Shown piece after piece: positions 16,455-25,386 of a DNA stretch of 64,000 bases (positions within the stretch are counted from its first letter, which is position 1; the number at the start of each line of letters is the position of its first letter). Origin of the DNA: a virus; IMG/VR virus record IMGVR_UViG_3300046003_004989, positions 80,481-144,480 of that record; one strand, given 5' to 3'. The translations under genes were made by a program, and so were the position numbers. The notes beneath the pieces were generated by a model. It was given only the letters and a program-made list of their open reading frames with translations, had not been told where the DNA came from and did not search any database.

Positions 16455-16955
16455 TTAGCTAAATTTTGTCTCTCTAGCTTTTCTTTCTTTGATATTTGTT
16501 ACAGCCTTTTGAAGTTTCATAACTGTTTGTTTTGCTTGTAGCAAATCAATTTCTGCTTTAGTTACATCAGCGTCTTCAGGTTTTTCTTTCAGTTTTGTAT
16601 ATAGCTTAGCCATATTTTCTTTCATCTTAGCTTCTGCTTCTTTCTCTCTTCTCATTTTTTCCTCTTTAGTAGCATTTTCATTTACTGTTGATTCTGTAGT
16701 ATTAGTGAAAAAATGAGTAACTTGATCTAAATTTTCATTAGCAACTGAAATGTGATCTTCTGCCCAATCATGTCCATTTTTAAGTATTTCATCCATTTTA
16801 TTAGGATCCATAGCTAAAAGAGTTTCAACATTTTTCTTGATGCTTTTTAGATTTCCGAAAACCATGTAGTTTTCTGGTTTTCCTCCGATCGGAGCTTGTA
16901 AAGCTGCTTCATTAACGTATTCGTCGAATGAGTATATGTTTTTAAGTGTTTTCAT
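16455..16955 (-). CDS. Putative internal head protein, coiled coil, tagged N-terminus
   Basis: This 166-residue protein starts MKTLKNIYSFDEYVNEA, a clear copy of the shared tag with a predicted cut after VNE. The C-terminal ~75 residues are a long Lys/Glu-rich helix (EEKMRREKEAEAKMKENM, later ITNIKERKARETK-like sequence) likely to be coiled coil. Basic, helical internal proteins bind DNA inside T4 heads. It ends at the bidirectional terminator and starts 5 bases after the ATP-grasp gene, so both are probably made late and together. Confidence 0.8.
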   Translation of the reverse strand: MKTLKNIYSFDEYVNEAALQAPIGGKPENYMVFGNLKSIKKNVETLLAMDPNKMDEILKNGHDWAEDHISVANENLDQVTHFFTNTTESTVNENATKEEKMRREKEAEAKMKENMAKLYTKLKEKPEDADVTKAEIDLLQAKQTVMKLQKAVTNIKERKARETKFS

Positions 16956-16960
16956 TTTGA

Positions 16961-18454
16961 TTATTTCTTTTCTGATTCAAATTTGATACCTGCATGACTA
17001 ACTCCTTTAGATTTACCTGCATGATATTCGCCATCAAATGATGTTACCATGAAAGTTTTGTAAGGAGAAACTGAACAACCGATTCTTTCCATGAATTTAC
17101 GATTAGCAAGGAATTTAGTAGATTTTTCTTTTCTGTCTACTAGAGAAACGTGTACATCTTTATAAGTTTTACCACCGAAAGAAACTTCCATTTCGATGAT
17201 GGGACGATTATGAATATCATCACCTACTTCGGTATTTGCAAAGCCTATAACTTTTGATTCGAATGAATTATTACCAAGTTTCCACTTTACAGTTTTTTCA
17301 TCTTCAGATAATTTAACTTCGTCATATGTTAGAGAACAAGACATAGAGCCATTACCAGTGTCGAATTTAGCAACAATATCACCAATTCCAGGGATTGTGA
17401 TAACTTCTCGGAAACCAATAACTCTCTTAGAACGAATCCAATTTGCTTTATCTGATATGAAGTCTATTACATCAGAAACAACATCAATACCTGTAGCTTT
17501 TTTCAAACCGTGAGTTCCTGGAGAAGCATTAACTTCTAGAACATAGTTTTTACCGGTTTTCTTATCAACAATAATGTCAACTCCACACCAGTTACAACCT
17601 ACTGCTTTAGCTGATTCGATTGCTATTCTTTCTTGTTCAGGAGTAACTTTAGTTTTTTCTACGGTACCACCTAAAGAATAATTTGTACGGAAGTCTTTCT
17701 TAACTCGATTTCTTCTCATATATCCAAGAAGAACCGAATCAGTGTCTTGTGGAGTAGGAGAATTGAAACGTCTAGTTAAAACGTGAATACGTAAGTCATA
17801 TTCAGAGTCTATTTTTTCTTGAATAAGAGTTTCAATATTTGGTTGTACTTTCCAAAGAGTTTGAAGTACAGATTTCAAAGAAGCGAGAGAATCAACGATT
17901 GATACACCAATACCTTGAGATCCAGAAAGTAATTTGAGGACTACTGGAAATTGTCCACCAATTGCTTTAACAGCTCCATCAATCGATTCTTCGGAATCAA
18001 CAATTGCCATTTTAGGGACAGGAATACCTGCATCCATTAGAATTTTAGAAGTAACGTATTTGTTTTCACAAGCAAGAACTGATTCTAATGTGTTAACTAC
18101 GAAGAAGTTTGCATCTTCCAATTGAGAAACCAAATCTCTTGTGAAAGTACTTCTTACAATACCACGTCTAGTTAGGATTGCTGTGTCTTCAGAATCTATC
18201 TTAAATGGTTTTTTAGTTTTGTCAACTATTATGAATCCATTACCATCTTTGTCAGGTACTAGATTTGCAGTATTGATGTCAATTATACGGAATTGTACAC
18301 CTCTCTTTTTACATTCAGCTTCAACTGCTGGAACTGTGTAAGATTCTTCACTAATATTAGATAGAAGAACAAGTTTTACTTTTTGTTTCTTCGCTGAGGT
18401 TTTAACTGCCTCATTGATTACGAATTCATCAAAGTATGCTAGACGATTTTTCAT
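16961..18454 (-). CDS. RimK-like ATP-grasp ligase fused to a retropepsin-like (RimB-type) domain, tagged
   Basis: This 497-residue protein has three parts. Residues 1-16 are the tag MKNRLAYFDEFVINEA, with a predicted cut after INE. Residues ~25-340 are an ATP-grasp ligase like RimK: NKYVTSKILMDAGIPVP, the ATP-binding FPVVLKLLSGSQGIGV, YDLRIHVL, and the metal-binding GVDIIVDKKTGKNYVLEVNASPG. Residues ~345-497 resemble the RimB/ATP-dependent zinc-protease retropepsin family, with FDTGNGSMSCSL for the D-T-G-A-x-S active-site loop. RimK adds glutamates to ribosomal protein S6 and RimB is its partner. Here both functions are joined and tagged for the head, so the enzyme may be injected or may modify capsid proteins (inference). 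Confidence 0.85.
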   Translation of the reverse strand: MKNRLAYFDEFVINEAVKTSAKKQKVKLVLLSNISEESYTVPAVEAECKKRGVQFRIIDINTANLVPDKDGNGFIIVDKTKKPFKIDSEDTAILTRRGIVRSTFTRDLVSQLEDANFFVVNTLESVLACENKYVTSKILMDAGIPVPKMAIVDSEESIDGAVKAIGGQFPVVLKLLSGSQGIGVSIVDSLASLKSVLQTLWKVQPNIETLIQEKIDSEYDLRIHVLTRRFNSPTPQDTDSVLLGYMRRNRVKKDFRTNYSLGGTVEKTKVTPEQERIAIESAKAVGCNWCGVDIIVDKKTGKNYVLEVNASPGTHGLKKATGIDVVSDVIDFISDKANWIRSKRVIGFREVITIPGIGDIVAKFDTGNGSMSCSLTYDEVKLSEDEKTVKWKLGNNSFESKVIGFANTEVGDDIHNRPIIEMEVSFGGKTYKDVHVSLVDRKEKSTKFLANRKFMERIGCSVSPYKTFMVTSFDGEYHAGKSKGVSHAGIKFESEKK

Positions 18455-18938
18455 TTTTGCGTATATATTTTAGGAATGATTTCTGATTATCTATCATCAT
18501 CCTCTTGCAATTTTCTGTGAAAGCCAAAGATGATTCAATTACTCTCTGATCGATTCTTTCCGAACCTTTAAGATAGTATTTGAAGCACTTTTCGCAAGTA
18601 AAATTACTAGGAACGAATGTGTCAATTCTGGATTTTATTGGAGTAGTACAATAAGCACAATGCCAAGAAAAAATCCTATATGAATCTTTCACTGCATTAT
18701 ACTGTTGGACCTCTCTTGACTCTGGTTGAATCGAAGGACGGGTAGAATGAGATACACTTATCCTCCCATCTTCCAATCTAAAAATGGCCTGTAAGAACCT
18801 GTCATCATCAGCGTACTTCTTAATGACTGGATTTTCTTTCAAAACCTTTTGATATCTAGGAGCAAGACCTCTCAAAACAATTCCATGCTTTGTAGGAGTC
18901 TTGCCTTTATTTTGTCTTTTTATTTCAATCTTAGCCAT
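18429..18938 (-). CDS. Zinc-finger-like hypothetical protein, 169 aa
   Basis: Two Cys pairs, CAYCTTPIKS and CEKCFKYYL, are spaced about 30 residues apart like a zinc ribbon or treble-clef finger. The N-terminus is strongly basic (IEIKRQNKGKTPTKHG) and contains LRGLAPRYQKVLKENP. It overlaps the ATP-grasp gene by 26 bases and the coiled-coil gene by 8. A nucleic-acid-binding role is plausible; T4 has no equivalent known to me. Confidence 0.75.
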   Translation of the reverse strand: MAKIEIKRQNKGKTPTKHGIVLRGLAPRYQKVLKENPVIKKYADDDRFLQAIFRLEDGRISVSHSTRPSIQPESREVQQYNAVKDSYRIFSWHCAYCTTPIKSRIDTFVPSNFTCEKCFKYYLKGSERIDQRVIESSLAFTENCKRMMIDNQKSFLKYIRKNEKSSSIL

Positions 18939-20958
18939 AGATTAAGTAGTTGTCTATCTCAGAAGATAGTGCTTCTATAAGAACATCAATTGCCCAAACT
19001 TCATTTTCGAAAGATGTGAAAGATTCACCTAAAGCTTCTTTTCTTTTCTTAAGTTCAGCAATAGCTTTCTCTAGTTTTTCGACGTTAACAGAAGCTTGTT
19101 CTTTTCTTTTCGGATCTTCAATCTTAGAAACTGCTGCTTTAATTTTAGCAAGTTTATCTGCTTGAGGTTTTAAAACATCATCGATAGCTTTTATCTTCGC
19201 TTCTTTATCGCTAGGTTTTTCTTCCGATTGTTTGTTTTTCAACTTATCTTTTCTTTCAGCTTCAGCTTTTTTCTTATCTTGAGCTTTCTCGTACTCAACA
19301 GTTCCAGGAATTAAAGCTCCTTCAGAATCATCTTCTTTCTTATCTTCTTTCCCTTTAGGTTCTTCGGATTTTGAATCTTCTGTACTCTCAGATTCAGCTT
19401 TAGCCTTTTCTAATTTCTTAGGATCAGTTTCTTCTGCTGATTCTTCTCCACGTTTCTCAGCATCTTTCATCTGATCTTCGTGTTTCTTAAGAGCTTCTTG
19501 AGCTTTCTTAATTTGATCGTCAAGATTTTTCTTAGCTTCTGGACTAGGAATAAGTTTCATAAGTTGTTCAAGGAATTCAACTCTATTTCTGTTGCGTTCT
19601 TTCATAATGAATAACCAACAAAAGAAGTTTGCTTTCCCGAGTGCACCACCTACGAGTCCGTTCGTATTTTCTTTTTGAGATTTGATAGATTTATCAATAT
19701 CTTCGAGGAATGCTTCATATGATTTTTCAGCTTTATCAATTTGATCTCTTAAAGCTTGTTCTTTGTCTTGATCTTCAATTGCTTTATCTTCGGCAGATGT
19801 ATCATTATCTTCTTCTTTATAATCGTCAGGCATATCAGCTTCTTTAGCTTTATCAACAGCACTTTTAGCATCTGTTATTTGAGCCTTGATTACATCTTTT
19901 TTGTCTGGATCTGTTTCGTCTTTTAGAGAAGATTTAAGACTGTCAAGTTTGGACTTAGCAGCTTGAAGTTTTTCAAGATTAGCAGCTTTTGCTTTATCAT
20001 CTTCTGCTTTCTTATTAGTTTCTTTCTCTTTCTCTTTTCCGATTTCAGTATTGACTTCATCTTCTGCTTCTTTAGAATTTCCTTTAAGGTCATCTAATTC
20101 CTTTGCTAATACACCTTTATCGGATTTAGCACGTTCAATATTAGCCTTGATTTCTGCTTTCTTTTCAGAATCCTCTTCATTTTCATATTCATCTTGAAGC
20201 TTATGAATTTCTCTAATCTTAGTATGAAGTTCAGCTTTCTTGGTAATGATCGGCTCAAGATTTGCTAACCTTTCTTGTCTTTCATCGTCTTCTTCTGCTT
20301 TAGCTACTTTTTTATCGATAGCTAACTTTTCTTTATTCAATTCATCAATTGATTTAATGATTGCATCTGAAGCAATTTTATTATTAGGATCAGCCTTTTC
20401 GAGCTCTGTATTTTTAGCGATAATCTTGTCTTTAATCTCTTTCGCTTGAGCTCTTAATTTTTCAATCTCTTCATTTTTAGATTTACCTTTCTTTTCAGGT
20501 TTAGGCGCATCACCGTCTTTAGTTTCCGGTTTTTTAGTGTCATCACCTTTAAGACCAGGAGCTTCTAACTTTTGAGGTTTTATCATGTCCGGTTTCGGAG
20601 CTTCTTTAGGACCAGTAGAAGATGCATTTGAATCAGGAGCTTTAGAAGGAGCTTCTTTCTTTTTTACTACAGCTTTTTTATTAGTGTTTGTTGGAGTAGA
20701 TCTTTTCTGATTCTTATTCGGTTTTGATTGTCTTCTCTTTTGATTTTTGTTTGCTTCAACTAATTCAGCGTACATTGAATTTCCTTCAAAATCAAATTGA
20801 GATAGTTCTTCCATCAAATCTTCATATGAACAATCATCTGACATAGCAACCTCAAAATTTTCTGATATGCTAATCAAGAAATTCTCAAGGAGTTCTAAAA
20901 ATCTTTGTTCTTCGTATGATTCAAGAATGAACTGTTGTAGTTTGTTATTTTCCATCAT
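18931..20958 (-). CDS. Large, highly charged coiled-coil protein, possible internal head protein
   Basis: This 675-residue protein is dominated by Lys, Glu, Asp and Ala (for example KAESADPVLK-like and KAKAANLEKLQAAKSKL stretches) and is predicted to be long coiled coil with disordered linkers. The start MMENNKLQQFILESYEEQ is a weak form of the shared tag, with ILE as possible cleavage site. A short hydrophobic patch, GKANFFCWLFIM, lies near residue 445. The C-terminus returns to a compact helical part (VWAIDVLIEALSSEIDNYL). T4 prohead core proteins have comparable composition. It sits between the tagged block and the capsid genes. Confidence 0.75.
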   Translation of the reverse strand: MMENNKLQQFILESYEEQRFLELLENFLISISENFEVAMSDDCSYEDLMEELSQFDFEGNSMYAELVEANKNQKRRQSKPNKNQKRSTPTNTNKKAVVKKKEAPSKAPDSNASSTGPKEAPKPDMIKPQKLEAPGLKGDDTKKPETKDGDAPKPEKKGKSKNEEIEKLRAQAKEIKDKIIAKNTELEKADPNNKIASDAIIKSIDELNKEKLAIDKKVAKAEEDDERQERLANLEPIITKKAELHTKIREIHKLQDEYENEEDSEKKAEIKANIERAKSDKGVLAKELDDLKGNSKEAEDEVNTEIGKEKEKETNKKAEDDKAKAANLEKLQAAKSKLDSLKSSLKDETDPDKKDVIKAQITDAKSAVDKAKEADMPDDYKEEDNDTSAEDKAIEDQDKEQALRDQIDKAEKSYEAFLEDIDKSIKSQKENTNGLVGGALGKANFFCWLFIMKERNRNRVEFLEQLMKLIPSPEAKKNLDDQIKKAQEALKKHEDQMKDAEKRGEESAEETDPKKLEKAKAESESTEDSKSEEPKGKEDKKEDDSEGALIPGTVEYEKAQDKKKAEAERKDKLKNKQSEEKPSDKEAKIKAIDDVLKPQADKLAKIKAAVSKIEDPKRKEQASVNVEKLEKAIAELKKRKEALGESFTSFENEVWAIDVLIEALSSEIDNYLIYG

Positions 20959-20966
20959 ATTTAGTA

Positions 20967-21539
20967 TTATTCGTCTCCAGGTTTTGAAGGTTTTTCCATC
21001 TCAGGACCTTCAGACATCGAAGGTATTTGAGCAGACATTTTAGGCATTTCTTTACCTGTCATTTCAGCGTATTGAGTTTTCAATTTAGCTAATTCCCCAA
21101 ACTGATCAAGTTTCTTCATTTCTAAAGCTTGTTCTTGTTTCAGAGATGACTTGATTTTACCTCTTTTAAAAAGGAATGCAATATATAATGCTGTTAGTGC
21201 AGCACCTACAACTAACCCTTTTGTTATTTTTTTGGCAGTACCTACAGTTGCGTTAACTGCACTGTCCCATTCTTCTGAACCAGTATTTTCTAGATGTCCT
21301 CCAGCTTCATTAAGTGATTCATTAAACGATTCATATAGGTATGTTAAAGTTGATTCGTTAACGTCTTCAATTGATTTGATTGATTCATTAATTCCATCAC
21401 CACTATGCAGTAGAATGAAATTTACGATATCTTCAAATTCCTGTTTTGCAGGAGAGTGATTGTAGGCGTTACAAAGCTTTCTATATTCTTTCAATTCGTC
21501 TTGAATTCGAAGAACATTCATTGGCAATATAAAACTCAT
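20967..21539 (-). CDS. Membrane-anchored protein with several protease-like sites, 190 aa
   Basis: Residues 50-80 hold four Asn-Glu motifs in close succession: GINES, DVNES, SFNES and SLNEAGG. INE, VNE and LNE fit or nearly fit the gp21 cleavage rule. A transmembrane helix, GLVVGAALTALYIAFLF, lies at about residues 108-124, followed by a basic segment and a Met/Pro-rich tail. It is transcribed from a late-type promoter just after the capsid gene terminator. It is probably a virion or prohead protein cleaved during maturation; the function is unknown. Confidence 0.75.
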   Translation of the reverse strand: MSFILPMNVLRIQDELKEYRKLCNAYNHSPAKQEFEDIVNFILLHSGDGINESIKSIEDVNESTLTYLYESFNESLNEAGGHLENTGSEEWDSAVNATVGTAKKITKGLVVGAALTALYIAFLFKRGKIKSSLKQEQALEMKKLDQFGELAKLKTQYAEMTGKEMPKMSAQIPSMSEGPEMEKPSKPGDE

Positions 21540-21570
21540 AGTTATTGTATGTTGTTAGTCTTTACGATTT

Positions 21571-21581
21571 AATTATATATC
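21571..21581 (-). promoter_or_regulatory. Late-type promoter upstream of the 20967-21539 gene
   Basis: GATATATAATT on the minus strand, 31 bases before the ATG and just downstream of the capsid-gene terminator, so it restarts transcription. Confidence 0.6.
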
Positions 21582-21599
21582 CTCAGCTTAAAGGTCGGC

Positions 21600-21627
21600 A
21601 AAAAAAAAGCTCTTCCGAAGAAGAGCT
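21600..21627 (-). terminator. Terminator of the major capsid gene
   Basis: Stem AGCTCTTC / GAAGAGCT with loop TTCG on the minus strand, then nine T. This is the strongest terminator in the window and sits directly after the capsid gene. Confidence 0.9.
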
Positions 21628-21651
21628 TTTGTATGGGTTGGTTGTATAAGA

Positions 21652-23262
21652 TTATACTAAAGAACCTAAGTTTGGATGCATGAAAACACCTGAAGTTAAG
21701 TACATAGTTTCTGGGTGGAAACCAGCTTCTACTAAAGCATAACGAGATTTAACCGCAACTTTAGGAGCCATAGTACCTTCAGCAATTGTTTGTACGCTTT
21801 CAGCCATTAAGTAAGGCATGAATACTAAACCAGGAGAATTACCATCACCTTTACGTCCTACCAAGAAACGTGTATCACCCCAAGCCATGTTAGGATCGTT
21901 GTAGATCGCTAGACCAGCAAGAGTACCGATTGGGTAAAGTGAACCAGACATTTGGTTGATAGTGTTTGCCATTGGAGCAGGTACGAAACCAGCAACGTCT
22001 TGAAGAGCAGAACATACTTGACCGTTAGTTACAACGAAAGTAGCTGGTCCACGACGACCTCTAATAGCAATAAGGTTAGCGATAGCTAATACCTTAGACA
22101 TGATTTTTCTTTGACGAGTTGACATGTTCTCTGAAGCAGAGTTAAGTACCTCATTTTTAACAGCTGTAGCACCTGTAAGTGTAGAGTTGTATAAGTAAGA
22201 TCCGAAGTTAGTCAACGGGTTAGTTGTAGTACCAGAAACTAATACGTCAGTAGCACCAATATTCAAGAAGAAGTTGATTGCTTGTGACTTAATTACGTTA
22301 GCGTGGTTAGTTTCACCTAAGAAGAATAATCTAGTTAAGATGTTTTTGTTGATTGATTGAGTCAATTCGTTAATCAATACTGATTCTACTTGAGATACAG
22401 CATCTACTCCGAATTGTTTCAAATCTTGAACTTGCTCACGAGTTACAGCAGCAGCAACTTGGAAAGTTTTAGCTTCTACTGATTTGTTGAACAATGAAAG
22501 GTTCATGATGTTATCCATCGTACCTTCACCAGTTTCTCTTGAGTAAGGATCGTTGATTGTTTCGTTTGTTGGATAAGAAGCAGCAGCAAGAGCATTACCA
22601 GAGAATCCAGTGATGTGATCTTCAAGAGCTTTTACTAATTCAACAGAAGTAAATGATGTTGCAGTAACACCACCGATAAGAATACCAGAGATTGCAGCAG
22701 CAACAGTTGCAGTACCTGTAGTACCAGCTACTTTGAAGATTGGGTAACCATCAAGACGTGATCCACCGATGTAAGTAAATGTGTAACCAGCAGATGAACC
22801 AACAGCACCAGCAGTAAAGCCAGGTGATGGAGTAGCACCGTAGTTTAATTTAATTAAAAGTGGAGCATTACCTAAAGTACCAGCAGTTTTACCACCACCG
22901 TATACGAAGTCTAAATAAGTAAGAACACCCATTGGACCAGGCATTGGTACAACTGGAACTAAGTCAAGACCAATTGTTTGAGCAGCAACTTGCATAGCAA
23001 GAGGCAATAATGTGTGTGCTTTGTCACCTGAACCAGTCGTTTGGCTATCAAAACCAGACTGAGTAGTCGGAGAATCAGGGAAACGGGTAGCACCCATACC
23101 GTTAACAGCGCCTAATTGAGCTAAGTTGTTGTTTTCGTACAATTCATGGTAATGACAGTATTTAGACATCCACTCAACTTTAGAACGCTCAGTGATTCCA
23201 GTATTAGACTCTACGATAGAAGCCCATTTACCAAAAATTTCTTGTTCGTTAATAAGATACAT
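21652..23262 (-). CDS. 23: Major capsid protein (gp23-like)
   Basis: This 536-residue protein follows the protease-scaffold gene as in T4. Length is close to T4 gp23 (521). The N-terminal ~43 residues would be removed by the prohead protease: HELYE ends in L-Y-E at residue 43, fitting (I/L)-x-E. The mature start, NNNLAQLGAVNGMG, is followed by a QSGFDSQTTGSGD segment that also occurs in the DUF3008-like protein at 51297-51719. Gly/Thr/Ala-rich strands in residues 130-240 fit an inserted surface domain. Its own late promoter with an ~80-base leader and a strong terminator suggest high late expression. Confidence 0.9.
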   Translation of the reverse strand: MYLINEQEIFGKWASIVESNTGITERSKVEWMSKYCHYHELYENNNLAQLGAVNGMGATRFPDSPTTQSGFDSQTTGSGDKAHTLLPLAMQVAAQTIGLDLVPVVPMPGPMGVLTYLDFVYGGGKTAGTLGNAPLLIKLNYGATPSPGFTAGAVGSSAGYTFTYIGGSRLDGYPIFKVAGTTGTATVAAAISGILIGGVTATSFTSVELVKALEDHITGFSGNALAAASYPTNETINDPYSRETGEGTMDNIMNLSLFNKSVEAKTFQVAAAVTREQVQDLKQFGVDAVSQVESVLINELTQSINKNILTRLFFLGETNHANVIKSQAINFFLNIGATDVLVSGTTTNPLTNFGSYLYNSTLTGATAVKNEVLNSASENMSTRQRKIMSKVLAIANLIAIRGRRGPATFVVTNGQVCSALQDVAGFVPAPMANTINQMSGSLYPIGTLAGLAIYNDPNMAWGDTRFLVGRKGDGNSPGLVFMPYLMAESVQTIAEGTMAPKVAVKSRYALVEAGFHPETMYLTSGVFMHPNLGSLV

Positions 23263-23340
23263 TTTGTGTATTTTGTTTTTTATTTGAGTTATGCTTCTGC
23301 TTTTTGTGTTTTAGCAGATTTTGCATTTTGTTTTATTATT

Positions 23341-23351
23341 GATTATATATC
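23341..23351 (-). promoter_or_regulatory. Late promoter of the major capsid gene
   Basis: GATATATAATC on the minus strand, 78 bases before the capsid ATG. The leader is A-rich and contains no other gene. Confidence 0.6.
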
Positions 23352-23380
23352 AGGGAGACTGAGATATTTTTTCTAGAAGT

Positions 23381-23406
23381 CAAACTAGCCAATTAAGACT
23401 AGTTTG
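23381..23406 (-). terminator. Hairpin after the protease-scaffold gene
   Basis: CAAACTAG / CTAGTTTG with a 10-base loop. No T run follows on the minus strand, so it is a weak terminator or processing hairpin. Confidence 0.4.
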
Positions 23407-23428
23407 CTTTAAATTATAATGTGATAGA

Positions 23429-25333
23429 TTAGTAGCCTCTACCGAAACGTTTTTTAAGACCTGCATGAACAGCTTCCATATAAGCGTCTGGAGTTTGATA
23501 TGCTGCTGTTTCATTAATAGGAGCAGAAGCATTTTCATTGATAGGTGCATCTAATTTAGAAGGACGTAAATCTCTTGTAGACCAGAAGTTATCAACTGCA
23601 TATTGATTATCTAAAACTTTCACAGAAGCTTGAGCTTTGATAGCATTCTTTTGTGATTCGTTAAGACCATTCCAAGATTCTTTGTATTTAGCTGGCATAT
23701 TAGTCAACCAATTGAAAGATGGAGCAGCAATAATAAATGCTGATTCATAAAGTCTTTCAGCATCTACTGAACCATAGAATTTATTGTTTTCAAAGATAGT
23801 GATTACTTCGTCTTTCTTTTCAGGTGTTAAAGAAGCAAATTGATTTCTTTTAGTTTCAGTTAAGAAGTTTAAGAAATGTAATTTGTTAGAGTTATTAGCT
23901 TCATTTACTGCTTTAGCTGATTCTAAAATAGAATTCAATTTATCAGTAAGATTTTTCTCATAATTATCAGAACCTGCATCAATAGTAACATCGATTGCGG
24001 CTGGAGTAGCAGTAGGTTCAGAACCTTCATTTACTGGTTCAGCATTTGCATCAATAACAACTTTACCTTCATTGATTTCTTTAACGATGTGATTTAAGTA
24101 ACCGCTTAAGTTTTCTGTTTGTTCTTTCAAATATTCAGTGTATTCAATGATAGATGATGTACCTTCAACGATATAATCGTTATGAGAAATTACGTTATCT
24201 AATTGTTCATTGATATGATTTTGATAAGACCAACGGTTATTAGATTCGTTAGCTACATATTTAGTGAATTCAATACCTTGATCAGCTTTTTCAGCTACAA
24301 CTTTAGTATATTCAATTCCTTCATCAGCTTTCTTAGCTACAACTTTAGTGTATTCGATTAAGTGGTCAACTGATTCAGCAAGTTTTTCTGAATAGTTAAT
24401 TCCTTGATTAGATCTTTCACCAACAAGTTCAGCGTAATTTTTAACTTTCTCTAGGTTTTCGATGATGTAGTCATTATGTGAAATAAGACCATCAACAGAC
24501 TCAGCAAGTTTTCCAATGTATTCTTGAATTTGGTTAACTCTTTTAGCTGTTTCTTCAGTGTACTTAACAAGTCCTTCATTTACAGAAGTATTGTTATTTG
24601 CATTTTGGGATTCAGTTAAAGCTTTTTTAAGATTGTCAACCTCATTTTTTACATGTTTTGAGTACTCATTAAAGTCTTCAACTGTAATGTATTTTTTAGA
24701 ATCCATTTCGTTGATTTTTGTTTCTTTGTTTGATTCAGTATATTTATCTTCTTCCGTAGATTTGATAGTAGACTCATCCAATGTGAAGTCAGTTTCATAG
24801 ATAGAAATTAGGCTATCTTCACCGAAACCGAAAGATTCATTTACTCTTTTTAATTCAGCATTAGCAAATCCGGGATCTGCTACTAAATCGTAAGTAAACA
24901 TTTTTTTGATCTTAACATGTCCATTAGATTCAACAACACCTGCTGCTCTAGATGAAATATGAAGTGGAACTCCAGCATCAACTAATGCCATAGCTTGTTT
25001 ACCTGCATCTGTATTAAGAAGTCTAATACGACCAGTTACTTTTTTAGATTTTGGATCGTATGAAAGGTCCTCAATGATATGAGAAGCATTTTTTAGGGAG
25101 ATGTCAAAAGACTTAGGATGGTCAAGTTCACCAAGAAGTTTATTACCTTGCAATTTAGCTTGGAGTTCTTGGATGTGAGGCATTAACTCTTTTTCGTCGT
25201 AGATTCTATTGTTTTTGTTTCTAACGCCGATTTCAGTAAATGTACCTTCTAGCACATACTTATCTCCGTCTTTAGAAGATTGAAGATTCCCTTCGGATCT
25301 TTCTAATACGAGTAGATATTTGTTATTGCTCAT
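23429..25333 (-). CDS. 21: Prohead protease fused to scaffold (gp21+gp22-like)
   Basis: This 634-residue protein combines two functions that are separate genes in T4. Residues 1-165 are a gp21-type serine protease: His72 in GELDHP, Ser127/128 in HISSRAAG and Asp153 in LVADPGF fit the S80-family catalytic set. From about 205 the protein is long coiled coil with near-repeats of about 14 residues (EYTKVVAKKADEGI, EYTKVVAEKADQGI, EFTKYV), as expected for a scaffold core. Candidate self-cleavage sites include VNES at about 164, KINEMD near 206, and APINENASAPINETA near the C-terminus. Fusion would place the protease inside the core at a fixed ratio. It lies between portal and capsid genes, the T4 position. 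Confidence 0.9.
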   Translation of the reverse strand: MSNNKYLLVLERSEGNLQSSKDGDKYVLEGTFTEIGVRNKNNRIYDEKELMPHIQELQAKLQGNKLLGELDHPKSFDISLKNASHIIEDLSYDPKSKKVTGRIRLLNTDAGKQAMALVDAGVPLHISSRAAGVVESNGHVKIKKMFTYDLVADPGFANAELKRVNESFGFGEDSLISIYETDFTLDESTIKSTEEDKYTESNKETKINEMDSKKYITVEDFNEYSKHVKNEVDNLKKALTESQNANNNTSVNEGLVKYTEETAKRVNQIQEYIGKLAESVDGLISHNDYIIENLEKVKNYAELVGERSNQGINYSEKLAESVDHLIEYTKVVAKKADEGIEYTKVVAEKADQGIEFTKYVANESNNRWSYQNHINEQLDNVISHNDYIVEGTSSIIEYTEYLKEQTENLSGYLNHIVKEINEGKVVIDANAEPVNEGSEPTATPAAIDVTIDAGSDNYEKNLTDKLNSILESAKAVNEANNSNKLHFLNFLTETKRNQFASLTPEKKDEVITIFENNKFYGSVDAERLYESAFIIAAPSFNWLTNMPAKYKESWNGLNESQKNAIKAQASVKVLDNQYAVDNFWSTRDLRPSKLDAPINENASAPINETAAYQTPDAYMEAVHAGLKKRFGRGY

Positions 25334-25349
25334 TTGGGCTACTATTTTT

Positions 25350-25360
25350 TATTATATATC
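25350..25360 (-). promoter_or_regulatory. Late promoter of the protease-scaffold gene
   Basis: GATATATAATA on the minus strand, 16 bases before the ATG. Confidence 0.6.
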
Positions 25361-25386
25361 AATGGTATAAAGGAATTGTTTGACTA

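Noticed and set aside
23263-23340. A 25-codon frame starting MQNLLKHKKQK in the capsid gene leader
   Set aside because: It is A-rich, overlaps the capsid start and has no further sign of being translated.
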